The translations under genes and the position numbers were made by a program. A stretch of 64,000 bases of DNA from contig NZ_JASDDK010000002.1 in the NCBI RefSeq assembly GCF_030407435.1, positions 714,702 to 778,701 of the forward strand. Direction: 5' to 3'. Under the pieces are notes generated by a model. The model saw only the letters and a program-made list of their open reading frames with translations. It ran no database searches and was not told the DNA's origin. The DNA comes from Winogradskyella bathintestinalis. Its GTDB lineage: Bacteria; Bacteroidota; Bacteroidia; Flavobacteriales; Flavobacteriaceae. Every line of letters starts with the position of its first letter. Position 1 is the first letter of the stretch. This document shows positions 17,908 to 27,963 of the stretch, in pieces.

Positions 17908-18381
17908 CTATCCTACCTTAATATTTGCTTCATGAGAAATTGGAAAATTACAAGAATTAGCGATAAAACATAGCGCGTTGGCCTTATCGTGAAGACTTAA
18001 AGCTAAGTCCTTTTGGGTCGCATCTTTAATGGTAACCACGGGTCGTAATCTCACAAATTGAAAACTTCCCCTACCCGATGCTAACACTTCTAAATCGCCT
18101 TCAGCATAATCACTGTAGCTCAGTACTTCAATATTATGCTGAGAACACACATATAAATAAGACATCATGTGACAAGAGGCTAATGCTGATAGTAATAAAT
18201 CTTCAGGATTATATAAAGTGTCATCTCCTCTAAAGGTCTTTGCTGCCGACATCGGTATATCAACCACTTTATTGACTATGGTAACTTTATGATTTCTACT
18301 AAAAGTTCTTGGGTTACATGTACTGTCTTCAGCGCCAAGGCTCCAACTGACTTTAGCTTTAAAGGTGTGATGTATTGACAT
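17908..18381 (-). CDS. OsmC family protein
   Basis: This is a 157-residue protein of the OsmC/Ohr superfamily, thiol-dependent peroxidases that act on organic hydroperoxides. The signature helix PEDLLLSALASCHMMSYL carries the first redox Cys, and NALCFIANSCNFP carries the second. It belongs to the general OsmC branch and is distinct from the Ohr-type gene at 43939. It is the first gene of a minus-strand series with the cysteine-rich peptide and sigZ. A strong terminator of the preceding mutase gene lies just upstream, so its promoter must lie within or after that hairpin. Confidence 0.88.
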   Translation of the reverse strand: MSIHHTFKAKVSWSLGAEDSTCNPRTFSRNHKVTIVNKVVDIPMSAAKTFRGDDTLYNPEDLLLSALASCHMMSYLYVCSQHNIEVLSYSDYAEGDLEVLASGRGSFQFVRLRPVVTIKDATQKDLALSLHDKANALCFIANSCNFPISHEANIKVG

Positions 18382-18401
18382 ACTTTTTTATTGAAAGTAA
18401 A

Positions 18402-18429
18402 AAAAGCGTTTTGAAAACAAAACGCTTTT
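18402..18429 (-). terminator. Intrinsic terminator downstream of the acyl-CoA mutase gene
   Basis: A perfect 12-bp stem (18402-18413 with 18418-18429) has a 4-base loop and is followed on the minus strand by seven T. It separates the mutase gene from the OsmC gene. Confidence 0.8.
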
Positions 18430-18571
18430 AATATATTATTTTAAAGATTCTTCAATTTGACCTACGCAAAGACTTCACATTTTTTCATTGAATTAGACCT
18501 AAACACTTCACCTTCGCTCAACATAAGCTATTCAAACTCTTTTTCACAAAAAGCCAAAACTGGTTCTCTGC

Positions 18572-21500
18572 TTACATGTTTCGGCGATATTGCCCACCTA
18601 CTTCAAATAAGGCAGATGTAATTTGCCCTAACGAACATATTTTACAAACCTCCATCAAGGCTTCAAAAATATTCTCATTATTTATGGCCTTACTTTGTAA
18701 ATCCTTTAATAATTCGTCTGAATTATGTGCTTCGTGCAGATGCTCTAATGTCTTAATCTGAAATTGTTTCTCAGTCTCAGTAGCTCTAATGACCTCTGCT
18801 GGTTGAACCGTTGGCGACCCTTTACTACTCAAAAAAGTATTAACACCAATAATCGGAAAATCACCATTATGCTTAAGCGTTTCGTAATACAAGCTTTCTT
18901 CTTGTATTTTACTACGTTGGTACATCGTTTCCATAGCACCAAGCACACCACCTCTTTCCGTGATGCGATCAAACTCTAATAACACAGCTTCTTCTACTAA
19001 ATCAGTTAACTCTTCAATGATAAATGAACCTTGGATTGGGTTTTCATTTTTAGCCAATCCTAATTCTTTATTAATAATTAATTGAATCGCCATAGCTCTT
19101 CTAACCGATTCTTCCGTTGGGGTCGTTATTGCTTCATCATACGCATTTGTGTGTAGAGAATTACAATTATCGTAAATTGCATATAGCGCTTGAAGCGTCG
19201 TACGGATATCATTAAAATCAATCTCTTGAGCATGCAAGCTACGTCCTGATGTTTGAATATGATATTTCAACATTTGAGCTCTTGGATTAGCACCATATTT
19301 TTGTTTCAAGGCTTTTGACCAAATCTTACGTGCCACACGACCAATTACTGCATATTCTGGATCAATTCCGTTGGAAAAGAAGAAGGATAAATTTGGACCA
19401 AATTTATTGATATCCATGCCACGTGACAGGTAGTATTCTACATAAGTGAATCCATTGGATAAAGTCAACGCTAATTGCGTAATTGGATTAGCGCCAGCTT
19501 CAGCAATATGATAACCTGAAATTGAAACCGAATAGAAGTTCCGAACATTATTTTCGATGAAATATTCTTGAACATCACCCATTAAACGCAAAGCGAATTC
19601 CGTAGAAAAAATACAGGTGTTTTGTGCTTGATCTTCTTTTAAAATATCCGCTTGAACCGTTCCTCTCACTTGAGCAATTGTGTTCTTTTTAATTTCGGCA
19701 TAAACATCCGAAGGCAAAACTTTATCTCCAGTTACTCCTAAAAGCATTAACCCTAAACCATTGTTACCTTCAGGTAAATCTCCATTATATGTTGGACGTG
19801 TTTTCCCTTTGTAAATCGCTTCAATTTTCTTTTCGACTTCTTTTTCTAAGTCATTTTCTTTAATGTAAATTTCGCATTGTTGATCAATAGCTGCATTCAT
19901 AAAAAAGCCTAACAACATTGGTGCTGGCCCATTTATCGTCATACTCACAGAGGTCATTACATTGGCTAAATCGAATCCTGAATATAACTTTTTAGCATCA
20001 TCTAAACAACAGATTGAAACACCTGCATTTCCTATTTTACCATAGATATCTGGACGCAAATCTGGATCGTTTCCGTAAAGCGTTACACTATCAAAAGCGG
20101 TTGACAGCCGTTTTGCTGGTAAGCCTGCACTAACATAGTGAAAACGTCGGTTGGTACGCTCGGGTCCACCTTCGCCTGCAAACATTCTAGCAGGGTCTTC
20201 TCCAGTTCTTTTAAATGGATAAAGTCCGGCTGTATATGGAAATTCACCAGGTACATTTTCTTGCAAACACCATCTTAAAATGTCTCCCCAAGCTTGGTAT
20301 TTTGGTAATGCAACCTTTGGAATCTGCGTATGAGAAAGCGATTCCGTATGGGTTTCAATTTTAATTTCTTTATCTCTAACTTTAAAGGAATAGATGGGAT
20401 CTTTATAACGATTTACCTTATCGTCCCAACCTGTTATAATTTCCCAATTATATGGGTCTAAATTTAATTTTATACGGTCGAATTCTTTAATTAAAAGTCC
20501 TAAAAATGCTTTTGAGTTTTCATCCTCCACTTGGGCTAAAATTTCTTCTTCATTTAAACCTAACTTTCCAATAAAAGATCTTTCGACGGTTTTCATGGTA
20601 ACATTACCGACAGAACAAATGGTCTTATAAATTCCATATAATTTTTGAGCCACTTCAACTTGTTCATCGGCGGTTTTATCATAAGCTCTATTATTCTCTG
20701 CGATTTCAGATAAATAACGGGTTCTACTCGGTGGAATGACAAAAATCTTCTCGCTCATTTCCTTTGAAATTTCGAAAGTAGATTTTAAATCTGAATCTGC
20801 TTTTTCAACCAATTTATCCATAATGGCTTTATACAGCGTATTCATTCCTGGATCATTGAATTGCGAAGCAATAGTGCCGTAAACTGGCAACTCATCTTGT
20901 GGAATATCCCAAAGATTATTGTTACGCATGTATTGTTTTTTCACATCGCGAAGTGCGTCTAAAGATCCCCGTTTATCAAATTTGTTGATTGCCACCAAAT
21001 CGGCAAAATCGAGCATATCTATTTTTTCGAGCTGTGTCGCTGCTCCAAATTCTGGTGTCATTACATAAAGCGAGACATCAGAATGTTCTATAATTTCGGT
21101 ATCTGATTGACCGATTCCTGAAGTTTCAAGAATAATTAAATCATATTCGGCTGCTTTTAATACCTCAACAGCTTCATTAACATACTTAGACAATGCTAGA
21201 TTAGATTGACGCGTTGCCAAACTTCGCATATAAACTCTTGGTGAATTGATGGCGTTCATACGAATTCTATCACCAAGAAGTGCTCCACCCGTTTTTCGTT
21301 TAGATGGATCTACAGATACTAAACCGACGGTTTTCTCCGGAAAATCGATTAAAAATCGTCGCACCAACTCATCTACTAACGACGATTTTCCTGCTCCACC
21401 GGTTCCTGTAATTCCGAGAACTGGTGTATTAGAATTTTTGTTTTTAGTATGAATAGCTTCTAAAGTTTCTTTTGCTACATCAGGAAAATTTTCGGCAGAT

Positions 21501-22012
21501 GAAATCACCCTTGCAATGGCTTTAGGATTTTTTTCGTGAAGTACTTTACCTTCGCCATTCAACTTATCGCCAATTGCAAAATCTGATTGTTGCACCAAAT
21601 CATTAATCATGCCTTGTAACCCTAGAGCTCTTCCATCGTCTGGAGAATAAATTCTGGTAATTCCATAATCCATTAATTCTTTGATTTCTTCAGGAAGAAT
21701 AACTCCTCCTCCTCCACCGAAGATTTTAATATGTTCCGCCCCTTTTTCTTTAAGCAAATCATACATGTATTTAAAATACTCGTTATGACCTCCTTGATAA
21801 GAAGTCAGAGCTATGGCATTGGCATCTTCTTGGATGGCTGTATTTACAACCTCTTCTACACTTCTGTCGTGACCTAAATGAATCACTTCCACTCCTGTAG
21901 ATTGAATAATGCGGCGCATAATATTAATGGCAGCATCGTGCCCATCAAAAAGAGATGCGGCGGTTACTATACGTACTTTATGTTTTGGCTTATATGGTGT
22001 GGCTTGTTCCAT
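18572..22012 (-). CDS. icmF: Fused acyl-CoA mutase (IcmF-type: B12 domain, G-protein chaperone, mutase)
   Basis: This is a 1146-residue adenosylcobalamin-dependent mutase. Residues 10-150 form the B12-binding domain ([13 protein letters not shown], then [10 protein letters not shown]). Residues 200-400 form a MeaI-like GTPase with P-loop GTGGAGKSS. Residues 560-1146 form the mutase barrel, starting near [17 protein letters not shown] and including [19 protein letters not shown]. This order is that of IcmF, which interconverts isobutyryl-CoA and butyryl-CoA (or related branched acyl-CoAs) and carries its own repair GTPase. I could not fix the residues that decide substrate. The frame opens with TTG at 22042, but the ATG at 22012 ([12 protein letters not shown]) matches the usual start. 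It ends at a strong terminator. Confidence 0.9.
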   Translation of the reverse strand: MEQATPYKPKHKVRIVTAASLFDGHDAAINIMRRIIQSTGVEVIHLGHDRSVEEVVNTAIQEDANAIALTSYQGGHNEYFKYMYDLLKEKGAEHIKIFGGGGGVILPEEIKELMDYGITRIYSPDDGRALGLQGMINDLVQQSDFAIGDKLNGEGKVLHEKNPKAIARVISSAENFPDVAKETLEAIHTKNKNSNTPVLGITGTGGAGKSSLVDELVRRFLIDFPEKTVGLVSVDPSKRKTGGALLGDRIRMNAINSPRVYMRSLATRQSNLALSKYVNEAVEVLKAAEYDLIILETSGIGQSDTEIIEHSDVSLYVMTPEFGAATQLEKIDMLDFADLVAINKFDKRGSLDALRDVKKQYMRNNNLWDIPQDELPVYGTIASQFNDPGMNTLYKAIMDKLVEKADSDLKSTFEISKEMSEKIFVIPPSRTRYLSEIAENNRAYDKTADEQVEVAQKLYGIYKTICSVGNVTMKTVERSFIGKLGLNEEEILAQVEDENSKAFLGLLIKEFDRIKLNLDPYNWEIITGWDDKVNRYKDPIYSFKVRDKEIKIETHTESLSHTQIPKVALPKYQAWGDILRWCLQENVPGEFPYTAGLYPFKRTGEDPARMFAGEGGPERTNRRFHYVSAGLPAKRLSTAFDSVTLYGNDPDLRPDIYGKIGNAGVSICCLDDAKKLYSGFDLANVMTSVSMTINGPAPMLLGFFMNAAIDQQCEIYIKENDLEKEVEKKIEAIYKGKTRPTYNGDLPEGNNGLGLMLLGVTGDKVLPSDVYAEIKKNTIAQVRGTVQADILKEDQAQNTCIFSTEFALRLMGDVQEYFIENNVRNFYSVSISGYHIAEAGANPITQLALTLSNGFTYVEYYLSRGMDINKFGPNLSFFFSNGIDPEYAVIGRVARKIWSKALKQKYGANPRAQMLKYHIQTSGRSLHAQEIDFNDIRTTLQALYAIYDNCNSLHTNAYDEAITTPTEESVRRAMAIQLIINKELGLAKNENPIQGSFIIEELTDLVEEAVLLEFDRITERGGVLGAMETMYQRSKIQEESLYYETLKHNGDFPIIGVNTFLSSKGSPTVQPAEVIRATETEKQFQIKTLEHLHEAHNSDELLKDLQSKAINNENIFEALMEVCKICSLGQITSALFEVGGQYRRNM

Positions 22013-22157
22013 TCGTAAAAATCTTGCTAATTTGAATGGCAAATTTACGGATAATTCAAAAAATTAAAGCAATAATCGGTAAATATCTAAATCTTAAAGA
22101 AAGCACAAATGGCTTACAATTTTAATTACTTTTAACTATTCATTCAAGATGACATTT

Positions 22158-23012
22158 ATGCATAAAATCACTTTACTTATACATTGTGACGATCAGCCAA
22201 ATATTATTGCTTCGGTTACCAATTTCATTGCTTCTAACGACGGGAATATCGTTTATATTGATCAGCATGTAGATAGAGAACAAAATATATTTTTTATGCG
22301 ATTGGAATGTGAGTTTATTTCCAATACCTTTTTTATTGAAAATTTCAAATACGCATTTCAAAATAAATTAGCGGAAGTATTTAAGCTGAAATGGCGCATA
22401 TATTCGGCTGAAAGGAAGCCTAAAATGGCCTTATTTGTTTCTAAATACGACCATTGCTTATACGATATTTTAGGTCGTTATAACTCGGGTGAATTGTTTC
22501 TAGAAATTCCTTTTATACTCAGTAATCACCTCGATTTAAAACCAATTGCGGATAGTTTCAATATTCCGTTTTATCATGTTCCTATTACCAAGACCACAAA
22601 AGAAGAAGCTGCACAAAGCCAATTAAAATTGCTTAAAAAGCATCATATTGACTTTATAGTTTTAGCGCGTTACATGCAAATTATATCTAGTACGTTAATC
22701 AATGAATACGCAAATAAAATTATTAATATTCACCATTCCTTTTTACCAGCATTCATCGGTGCAAAGCCCTATCATTCGGCTTATAAACGTGGTGTGAAAA
22801 TTATTGGAGCTACAAGTCATTATATTACCGAAGAATTAGATGCAGGACCAATAATTGAGCAAGATGTTTCGCATGTTTCACATACACATTCCATAGAAGA
22901 TTTAATTGCTAAAGGTCGTGATTTAGAAAAAATTGTGCTATCTAATGCTATTAAACTACATGCGACTAGAAAAGTGATGGTTTTTAATAATAAAACTATT
23001 ATCTTTTCGTAA
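22158..23012 (+). CDS. purU: Formyltetrahydrofolate deformylase
   Basis: This enzyme of about 284 residues hydrolyses 10-formyltetrahydrofolate to formate and tetrahydrofolate, balancing one-carbon and purine metabolism. Residues 1-85 are an ACT domain (ITLLIHCDDQPNIIASVTNF). The formyltransferase-like domain holds the motif INIHHSFLPAF, then GAKPYHSAY and the catalytic Asp in EELDAGPIIEQD. The ATG at 22158 fits the usual beginning (M-x-KITLLI); an in-frame ATG at 22149 is possible. It is divergent from the acyl-CoA mutase gene. A near-consensus -7 word (TACTTTTA) lies upstream. Confidence 0.92.
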   Translation: MHKITLLIHCDDQPNIIASVTNFIASNDGNIVYIDQHVDREQNIFFMRLECEFISNTFFIENFKYAFQNKLAEVFKLKWRIYSAERKPKMALFVSKYDHCLYDILGRYNSGELFLEIPFILSNHLDLKPIADSFNIPFYHVPITKTTKEEAAQSQLKLLKKHHIDFIVLARYMQIISSTLINEYANKIINIHHSFLPAFIGAKPYHSAYKRGVKIIGATSHYITEELDAGPIIEQDVSHVSHTHSIEDLIAKGRDLEKIVLSNAIKLHATRKVMVFNNKTIIFS

Positions 23013-23053
23013 ATCTCTATTGACATAAAACCGCATATCAATATATAAAAATA

Positions 23054-23061
23054 TATCTTTG
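23054..23061 (+). promoter_or_regulatory. Candidate -7 promoter element (TATCTTTG)
   Basis: This is a perfect TAnnTTTG match 18 bases before the ATG at 23080. It overlaps the alternative TTG start at 23059, which helps decide for the ATG. A TTG at 23020-23022 is somewhat too far away for a standard -33 element. Confidence 0.5.
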
Positions 23062-23079
23062 TCTATAAAAATCGATATT

Positions 23080-23787
23080 ATGATTAAAAAAATCTTTGCT
23101 ATACTCGTTATTTTCAATTTAACCGCTTGTGCAGAATTACAAGATGTTGTTAACCAATTACCACAATCGGGTGGCGTATTGAGTAATACTGATATTGCAG
23201 CTGGCTTAAGACAAGCTTTGGATTTTGGTATTGATAAACAGGTAACTAAACTGACCCAAGAAGATGGTTTTTTTAAAAACGAATTGGTTAGAATAGCATT
23301 ACCAAGTGAATTACAAAAAGTAGATGAAGCTTTACGCAAAATAGGATTAGGTAGTTTAGCAGATGAAGGTTTAAAAGTATTGAACAGAGCGGCTGAAGAC
23401 GCGGTATCTGAAGCAACACCCATATTTGTAAATGCAGTAAAGGGCATTACTTTTACCGACGCAAAAAATATACTTTTAGGTGAAGATGATGCTGCAACAA
23501 CATATCTAAATTCTAGAACACAAACCGAGCTGTATAATAAATTTAAACCAGTAATTGATAACTCAATCAGTAAAGTTGGAGCCGATCAAATTTGGTCTAA
23601 CCTAATTACTAAGTACAATAATTTACCTTTCACCAACAATGTTAATCCGGATTTAACGGATTATGTCACTGGAGAAGCACTAAAAGGTGTTTACACCATG
23701 ATAGCTGTTGAAGAGAAGGAAATTAGAACTAAAGTTTCTTCTCGTGGGACCGATTTATTAAGAAAGGTATTTGCTTTGCAAGATTAA
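23080..23787 (+). CDS. DUF4197 lipoprotein
   Basis: This is a lipoprotein of 235 residues. The signal peptide MIKKIFAILVIFNLTAC ends in a lipobox Cys at residue 17. The body matches DUF4197: AAGLRQALDFGIDKQV near the start, then ALPSELQKVDEALRKIG, ITFTDAKNILLG and the C-terminal DLLRKVFAL. The function of this family is unknown. I chose the ATG because the longer frame would start at a TTG inside the candidate promoter and would place a charged segment before the signal peptide. Confidence 0.85.
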   Translation: MIKKIFAILVIFNLTACAELQDVVNQLPQSGGVLSNTDIAAGLRQALDFGIDKQVTKLTQEDGFFKNELVRIALPSELQKVDEALRKIGLGSLADEGLKVLNRAAEDAVSEATPIFVNAVKGITFTDAKNILLGEDDAATTYLNSRTQTELYNKFKPVIDNSISKVGADQIWSNLITKYNNLPFTNNVNPDLTDYVTGEALKGVYTMIAVEEKEIRTKVSSRGTDLLRKVFALQD

Positions 23788-23874
23788 TATTGTCGAAATA
23801 TTTTTTAAAACTTTAATATTCTTTTATAATATAAATCACTAACTTTCAACGCATAACTAATATATGTTTTCGTT

Positions 23875-24072
23875 GTGGCTAATTTAAATCGACTTCTGAA
23901 CAAAAAGAAAAAACTAAATAATAAGTATAAGCAACTTATTGAAGAGGCCTATAATTTAAGACAAACAGATCATGCCTTAAGTGATTTTTCAGAGTTTAAA
24001 GCCACAAAAATCTTAAATAAACTCAATAAAATTGAATTTATAGAACGGAGTTCTAACTTACAGACTAATTAA
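23875..24072 (+). CDS. Small Lacal_2735-like protein, GTG start or frameshifted start
   Basis: This is a 65-residue highly basic helical protein (NKKKKLNNKYKQLIEEAYNLRQTDHALSD is the middle part in two overlapping helices). Pattern and size resemble the flavobacterial Lacal_2735 small-protein family, whose role is unknown. The frame has only a GTG start at 23875. An ATG eleven bases earlier (23864) reads MFSLW, like the normal start of the family, but in another frame that soon stops, so a small indel near the start is possible. It is 87 bases downstream of the DUF4197 gene. Confidence 0.55.
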   Translation: MANLNRLLNKKKKLNNKYKQLIEEAYNLRQTDHALSDFSEFKATKILNKLNKIEFIERSSNLQTN

Positions 24073-24305
24073 TCGCATCTTTAATAACATTTTATACAAG
24101 TTTTTGCTATGGCTTACGTAGGTGGCTGTGATTCGCATACAATACAATGTTGCGTTATCAAAAATTTGTAAATCTTAAAACTATGTTTGAAGTAAATACC
24201 TGAGCTTTATGTATCAATATTTAAGACAGATTTTAAACTACACTTAATTATATCCTAATATTAACATAACATATAAACTAAAGAATATCAGCACCTTTGT
24301 AGTGC

Positions 24306-24381
24306 AACAGATTGAATTAGTTAGATTGCAAAAACGTTAGTTAGTTTAAAGTCGATATTTTAGTTAGGTATCGACTTTTTT
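24306..24381 (+). ncRNA. Candidate small RNA ending at an intrinsic terminator
   Basis: The 313-base gap 24073-24385 holds no convincing protein gene. It does hold a -7-like word CACCTTTG (one base off TAnnTTTG) near 24300, then about 75 bases ending in a strong terminator on the plus strand. The spacing fits a short untranslated RNA. The alternative is that the hairpin only terminates the upstream small gene. Confidence 0.3.
24348..24381 (+). terminator. Intrinsic terminator
   Basis: A 10-bp perfect stem (24348-24357 with 24369-24378) has an 11-base loop and runs into a T tract. It lies 5 bases before the end of the convergent minus-strand gene, so it may work in both directions. Confidence 0.7.
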
Positions 24382-24385
24382 GCTC

Positions 24386-25162
24386 CTATTTTTGAAGGTT
24401 TTTAAAGTAATTAAACGATTTAAGCAAGCGACTGCCATACCAAGAGAACAATTCACCATCTACAATTTTAATCACCTTTTCCGGAAATTTTAATTGAAAT
24501 TCTAAAACATGCTCCTGTCTAAATGGAAAGGGTTCACTAGATAGAAAAATATAATCCGCTTCTTTCAAATTTACATCCTCTAACTCAATTTCAGGATAGC
24601 GCTTTTTATCTTTGAATGCATTTAAAAATCCTGCTTCAGTTATCATAGCATCAATAAAATTGTCTGATGCTGCTACCATCCAAGGATTTTTCCAAATAAA
24701 ATAGGCTACTCTTTGTTTCTCGGTAGCTTTAATTTGAAGCTGAAATGTCTCACGCTCTTTTTGAATATTTGAAATTAATTCTGAAGCTTCCCTTTCAACC
24801 TGAAAGATTTCTCCGTACATCTCAATTAACTCGTAGCAATCACCCAAGTTATAGATATCAGAAACATGAATTGGAGCCATAGCTTCAAGTTCTTCAATCA
24901 TTTCCTTTGTATTTTCTTCTTTGTTACAAAGAATAATATCGGGTTTTAAATCTTTTATTTTTTGAAGATTGATTTGTTTTGTTCCCCCAACCACTTTTTT
25001 AGATAATCTTAGGTGCTTAGGATGCACACAAAATTTAGTCACTCCAACAATGGAATGCTCTAAACCCAAATCTACTAATAGTTCCGTTTGAGAAGGAACT
25101 AACGAGACGATTCGTTTTGGTGTGTTTTTTAGATGAAATTCTCTTTGTAATTGATCTTTCAT
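24386..25162 (-). CDS. BtuF-like helical backbone metal receptor, no signal peptide
   Basis: This is a 258-residue protein with the fold of cobalamin/siderophore binding proteins (class III periplasmic binding fold). Motifs are KRIVSLVPSQTELLVDLGLE at the start, GVTKFCVHP, VVGGTKQINLQKIKDLKPDIIL, and VAASDNFIDAMITEAG. In the usual transporter these receptors are exported, but here the first residues MKDQLQREFHLKNT contain no signal peptide, and no ABC permease or ATPase is next to it. It may act in the cytoplasm or be a stand-alone binding protein. Cobalamin is a plausible ligand because the window also encodes a B12-dependent mutase. Confidence 0.75.
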   Translation of the reverse strand: MKDQLQREFHLKNTPKRIVSLVPSQTELLVDLGLEHSIVGVTKFCVHPKHLRLSKKVVGGTKQINLQKIKDLKPDIILCNKEENTKEMIEELEAMAPIHVSDIYNLGDCYELIEMYGEIFQVEREASELISNIQKERETFQLQIKATEKQRVAYFIWKNPWMVAASDNFIDAMITEAGFLNAFKDKKRYPEIELEDVNLKEADYIFLSSEPFPFRQEHVLEFQLKFPEKVIKIVDGELFSWYGSRLLKSFNYFKNLQK

Positions 25163-25242
25163 TTTTTTAGTTTCAGTCCCTTTGTCATATTCAAGTTTTC
25201 TGTTATATAAAACTATTCTTTGAACTGTGGCTGAAGCTGCAA

Positions 25243-26058
25243 TTATTGACTCAATATTACAGCCATTTGCGATTGTAAGTCCTCAGCTTTTTTAGCCGCA
25301 GCTTCTGCAAAATCTAAATTTTGCGAAGCGTAAATAATTCCTCGAGATGAATTAATTAATAAACCAACCGAATCGTTCATACCATACTTACAAACGTCTT
25401 GTAGATTTCCTCCTTGTGCGCCAACACCAGGTACCAACAAAAAGCTATTTGGAATAATTTTTCTGATATCTGCCAAAAATTCGGCTTTGGTGGCACCAAC
25501 TACGTACATTAAGTTTTCTGAATTTTTCCATGATTTTGAAATCGAGAGCACTTCCTTATATAATTCTTGTCCATTAACGCTTAATGTTTGAAAATCGAAT
25601 GCCCCCTGATTGGATGTTAAAGCTAATAGAATGGTGTGCTTATCTTGAAAAGCTAAAAAAGGTTCCACAGAATCTTTTCCCATATATGGTGCTACAGTAA
25701 CACTATCAAAACCTAAATCCTCAAAAAAAGCTTTGGCATACATGGAACTTGTGTTGCCGATATCGCCACGTTTAGCGTCTGCAATAGTGTATATTTCAGG
25801 ATGGTTTTCGTTAAGGTAATTGATTGTTTTTTCTAAGGCTTGCCAACCTTTAATGCCGTAAGCTTCATAAAAGGCAGTGTTGGGTTTATATGCCACGCAT
25901 AAGTGATGTGTGGCATCTATTATGGCTTTATTAAAAGCGAAGATGGGATCGTCTTCTTCTAGCAAATGTTTTGGGATCTTATTTATATCAACATCTAAAC
26001 CGATGCATAGAAAGGATTGCTTTTTGCGTATTTGGTCTATAAGTTGCTTTGTGGTCAT
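25243..26058 (-). CDS. pyrF: Orotidine 5'-phosphate decarboxylase
   Basis: This 271-residue enzyme makes UMP from OMP, the last step of pyrimidine synthesis. It belongs to the longer (type 2) form. The start [13 protein letters not shown], the active-site motif [11 protein letters not shown] with its catalytic Lys, and the phosphate-binding end [11 protein letters not shown] are all present. It lies downstream of prfA on the same strand, an arrangement I recall from flavobacteria, with a 222-base gap between them. Confidence 0.94.
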   Translation of the reverse strand: MTTKQLIDQIRKKQSFLCIGLDVDINKIPKHLLEEDDPIFAFNKAIIDATHHLCVAYKPNTAFYEAYGIKGWQALEKTINYLNENHPEIYTIADAKRGDIGNTSSMYAKAFFEDLGFDSVTVAPYMGKDSVEPFLAFQDKHTILLALTSNQGAFDFQTLSVNGQELYKEVLSISKSWKNSENLMYVVGATKAEFLADIRKIIPNSFLLVPGVGAQGGNLQDVCKYGMNDSVGLLINSSRGIIYASQNLDFAEAAAKKAEDLQSQMAVILSQ

Positions 26059-26280
26059 TTTTTTTAAATTATTCCTAGATATCTCTTTTACTTACATGTA
26101 AACTTCCAGCTTTTCAAGAAACAGAAAAGAGCAATGAATATAATACTATAACGAACCTCATATCTATCTCAAACTGCTAAAATGAATTTTATTATACTTT
26201 AAATAACTCGTCTTATCAGTATTCTTAGATTAACGTAAAAGTGTTTTAAAAACTCACGAGATTTCTGTTTAAATAGAAAT

Positions 26281-27357
26281 TTAGATTACATCATCATTAG
26301 CCTTCAACAACTCCGTATTCTCAGCCAACATTAATTCATCAATAATTTTTTGAATATCCCCATTTATAATATTCGATAAATCGTATAGCGTTAAGCCAAT
26401 TCTATGATCGGTTACTCGACCTTGTGGATAATTGTAGGTTCTAATTTTGGCACTTCTATCACCAGAGCTCACCATACTTTTACGTTTTTCAGAATCCGCA
26501 GCTTGTTGTTTAGCTAATTCCAAATCGTATAAACGTGAACGTAAAACCTTTAAGGCTTTTTCTAAGTTCTTATGTGATGATTTTTGATCTTGGCAACTCA
26601 CAATCATTCCTGTTGGCTCATGATGTAACTTAATAGCCGAATAGGTTGTATTAACCGATTGACCTCCTGGTCCCGTTGACGTTGTACGCTCTATCCGAAC
26701 TTCGGTCATGTCTAATTCGTAATCAAACTCTTCCGCTTCTGGTAATACCATAACCGTTGCTGCGCTGGTATGCACACGACCTTGAGTTTCGGTTTGTGGC
26801 ACGCGTTGCACACGGTGTACACCAGCTTCAAACTTTAAAGTGCCGTAAACATCTTCCCCAGAAACTTCAAAGATAATTTCTTTAAAACCACCAGAAGTTC
26901 CATCACTCTGACTCACCACATCGACACGCCAACCTTTATCGCTACAATATTTAGAATACATGCGGTATAAATCTCCAGCAAAAATACTAGCTTCGTCGCC
27001 ACCTGTACCTGCACGAACCTCAACAACAACATTTTTAGCATCGTCAGGGTCTTTTGGAATTAACATAAAGCGAATTTCTTCTTCGAGCTTATCTATAGTT
27101 TCCTTGGCCTCTTCGAGTTGCATTTTAGCCATATCTACCATTTCGTCATCAGAACCATCTGCTATGATTTCTTCAGCTTCAGAAATATTATCTAAGGCTT
27201 CTTTATATATTTCACCTATATCTACAATGAGTTTAAGGTCTTTGTATTCTTTCATCAGCTTAGTATAGCGCTGCTGATCGGATATAATATCGGGTTGAAT
27301 GATAAGGTCGTTAACCTCATCGAATCGTTGTTTTATAATCTGAATTTTCTCTAACAT
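26281..27357 (-). CDS. prfA: Peptide chain release factor 1
   Basis: This 358-residue release factor recognises UAA and UAG stop codons on the ribosome and releases the peptide. The catalytic GGQ is in TGPGGQSVN (residues 231-233 from the chosen start), and the domain before it reads [18 protein letters not shown], as in RF1. An N-terminal helical domain and the RAGTGGDEA segment are typical. The frame opens with a TTG at 27366, but the ATG at 27357 ([15 protein letters not shown]) is the normal start. Confidence 0.95.
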   Translation of the reverse strand: MLEKIQIIKQRFDEVNDLIIQPDIISDQQRYTKLMKEYKDLKLIVDIGEIYKEALDNISEAEEIIADGSDDEMVDMAKMQLEEAKETIDKLEEEIRFMLIPKDPDDAKNVVVEVRAGTGGDEASIFAGDLYRMYSKYCSDKGWRVDVVSQSDGTSGGFKEIIFEVSGEDVYGTLKFEAGVHRVQRVPQTETQGRVHTSAATVMVLPEAEEFDYELDMTEVRIERTTSTGPGGQSVNTTYSAIKLHHEPTGMIVSCQDQKSSHKNLEKALKVLRSRLYDLELAKQQAADSEKRKSMVSSGDRSAKIRTYNYPQGRVTDHRIGLTLYDLSNIINGDIQKIIDELMLAENTELLKANDDVI

Positions 27358-27623
27358 GTTCTTCAAAAATTGGATTTCAAAAATACGGTATTTTTAAGAT
27401 ATTAGACCGCTTCGCTGTTAGAATATAAAACTTAGATTCAATTATAAATTACCTTTATTTCAATTTATACTTTTATTTAACCTTATAAAATTCAATAGTT
27501 CTGTCTAGGCTCTTGCTACTATAGGCGAAGCAATTTTTTTTCTAATTCAATCTCATTAATTTTTTTAGGCATTCAATATTTATTATAAGAATAAATCCTC
27601 CGCAATAACGTTATCCTATAACT

Positions 27624-27911
27624 ATGTATCGTTTCCTAGCTATACTCGCTTTTTATAAACCATTTGTGGTTTGGTCGTTTCTGGTGACCGCTGTTGTTGC
27701 ATTTTTTAATGCTCACGTTGCACCAGCTATCGCGACCAAATTATTTCTTTTAATTTTTGTATGGTATTATATAAGTGAAACACCAAATAAACGTAAGTTA
27801 ACGTTTTATAAGAATATAGGTATTTCGCCGTTTAAGCTGTTTTTCATAATGTTTATTATAGATTGTTTTTTAACGCTTGTTTATTTGAGTGTTTTTAGAG
27901 AATTTACTTGA
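27624..27911 (+). CDS. Small membrane protein beside an ABC ATPase
   Basis: This is a 95-residue protein with about three hydrophobic segments (residues 14-32, 36-50 and 70-91) and a basic loop between the second and third (NKRKLTFYK). I recognise no family. Because a cytoplasmic ABC ATPase gene follows about 50 bases later on the same strand, it may be the membrane partner, although it is far shorter than a normal permease. Confidence 0.6.
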   Translation: MYRFLAILAFYKPFVVWSFLVTAVVAFFNAHVAPAIATKLFLLIFVWYYISETPNKRKLTFYKNIGISPFKLFFIMFIIDCFLTLVYLSVFREFT

Positions 27912-27963
27912 TCTCTCGAAGAATAGTAAAATATAAAAAAGCGCAACTAAAAAGTCACCAAAA

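Noticed and set aside
22956-23447. 163-codon minus-strand frame over the purU end and DUF4197 gene
   Set aside because: It is a shadow of two well supported plus-strand genes.
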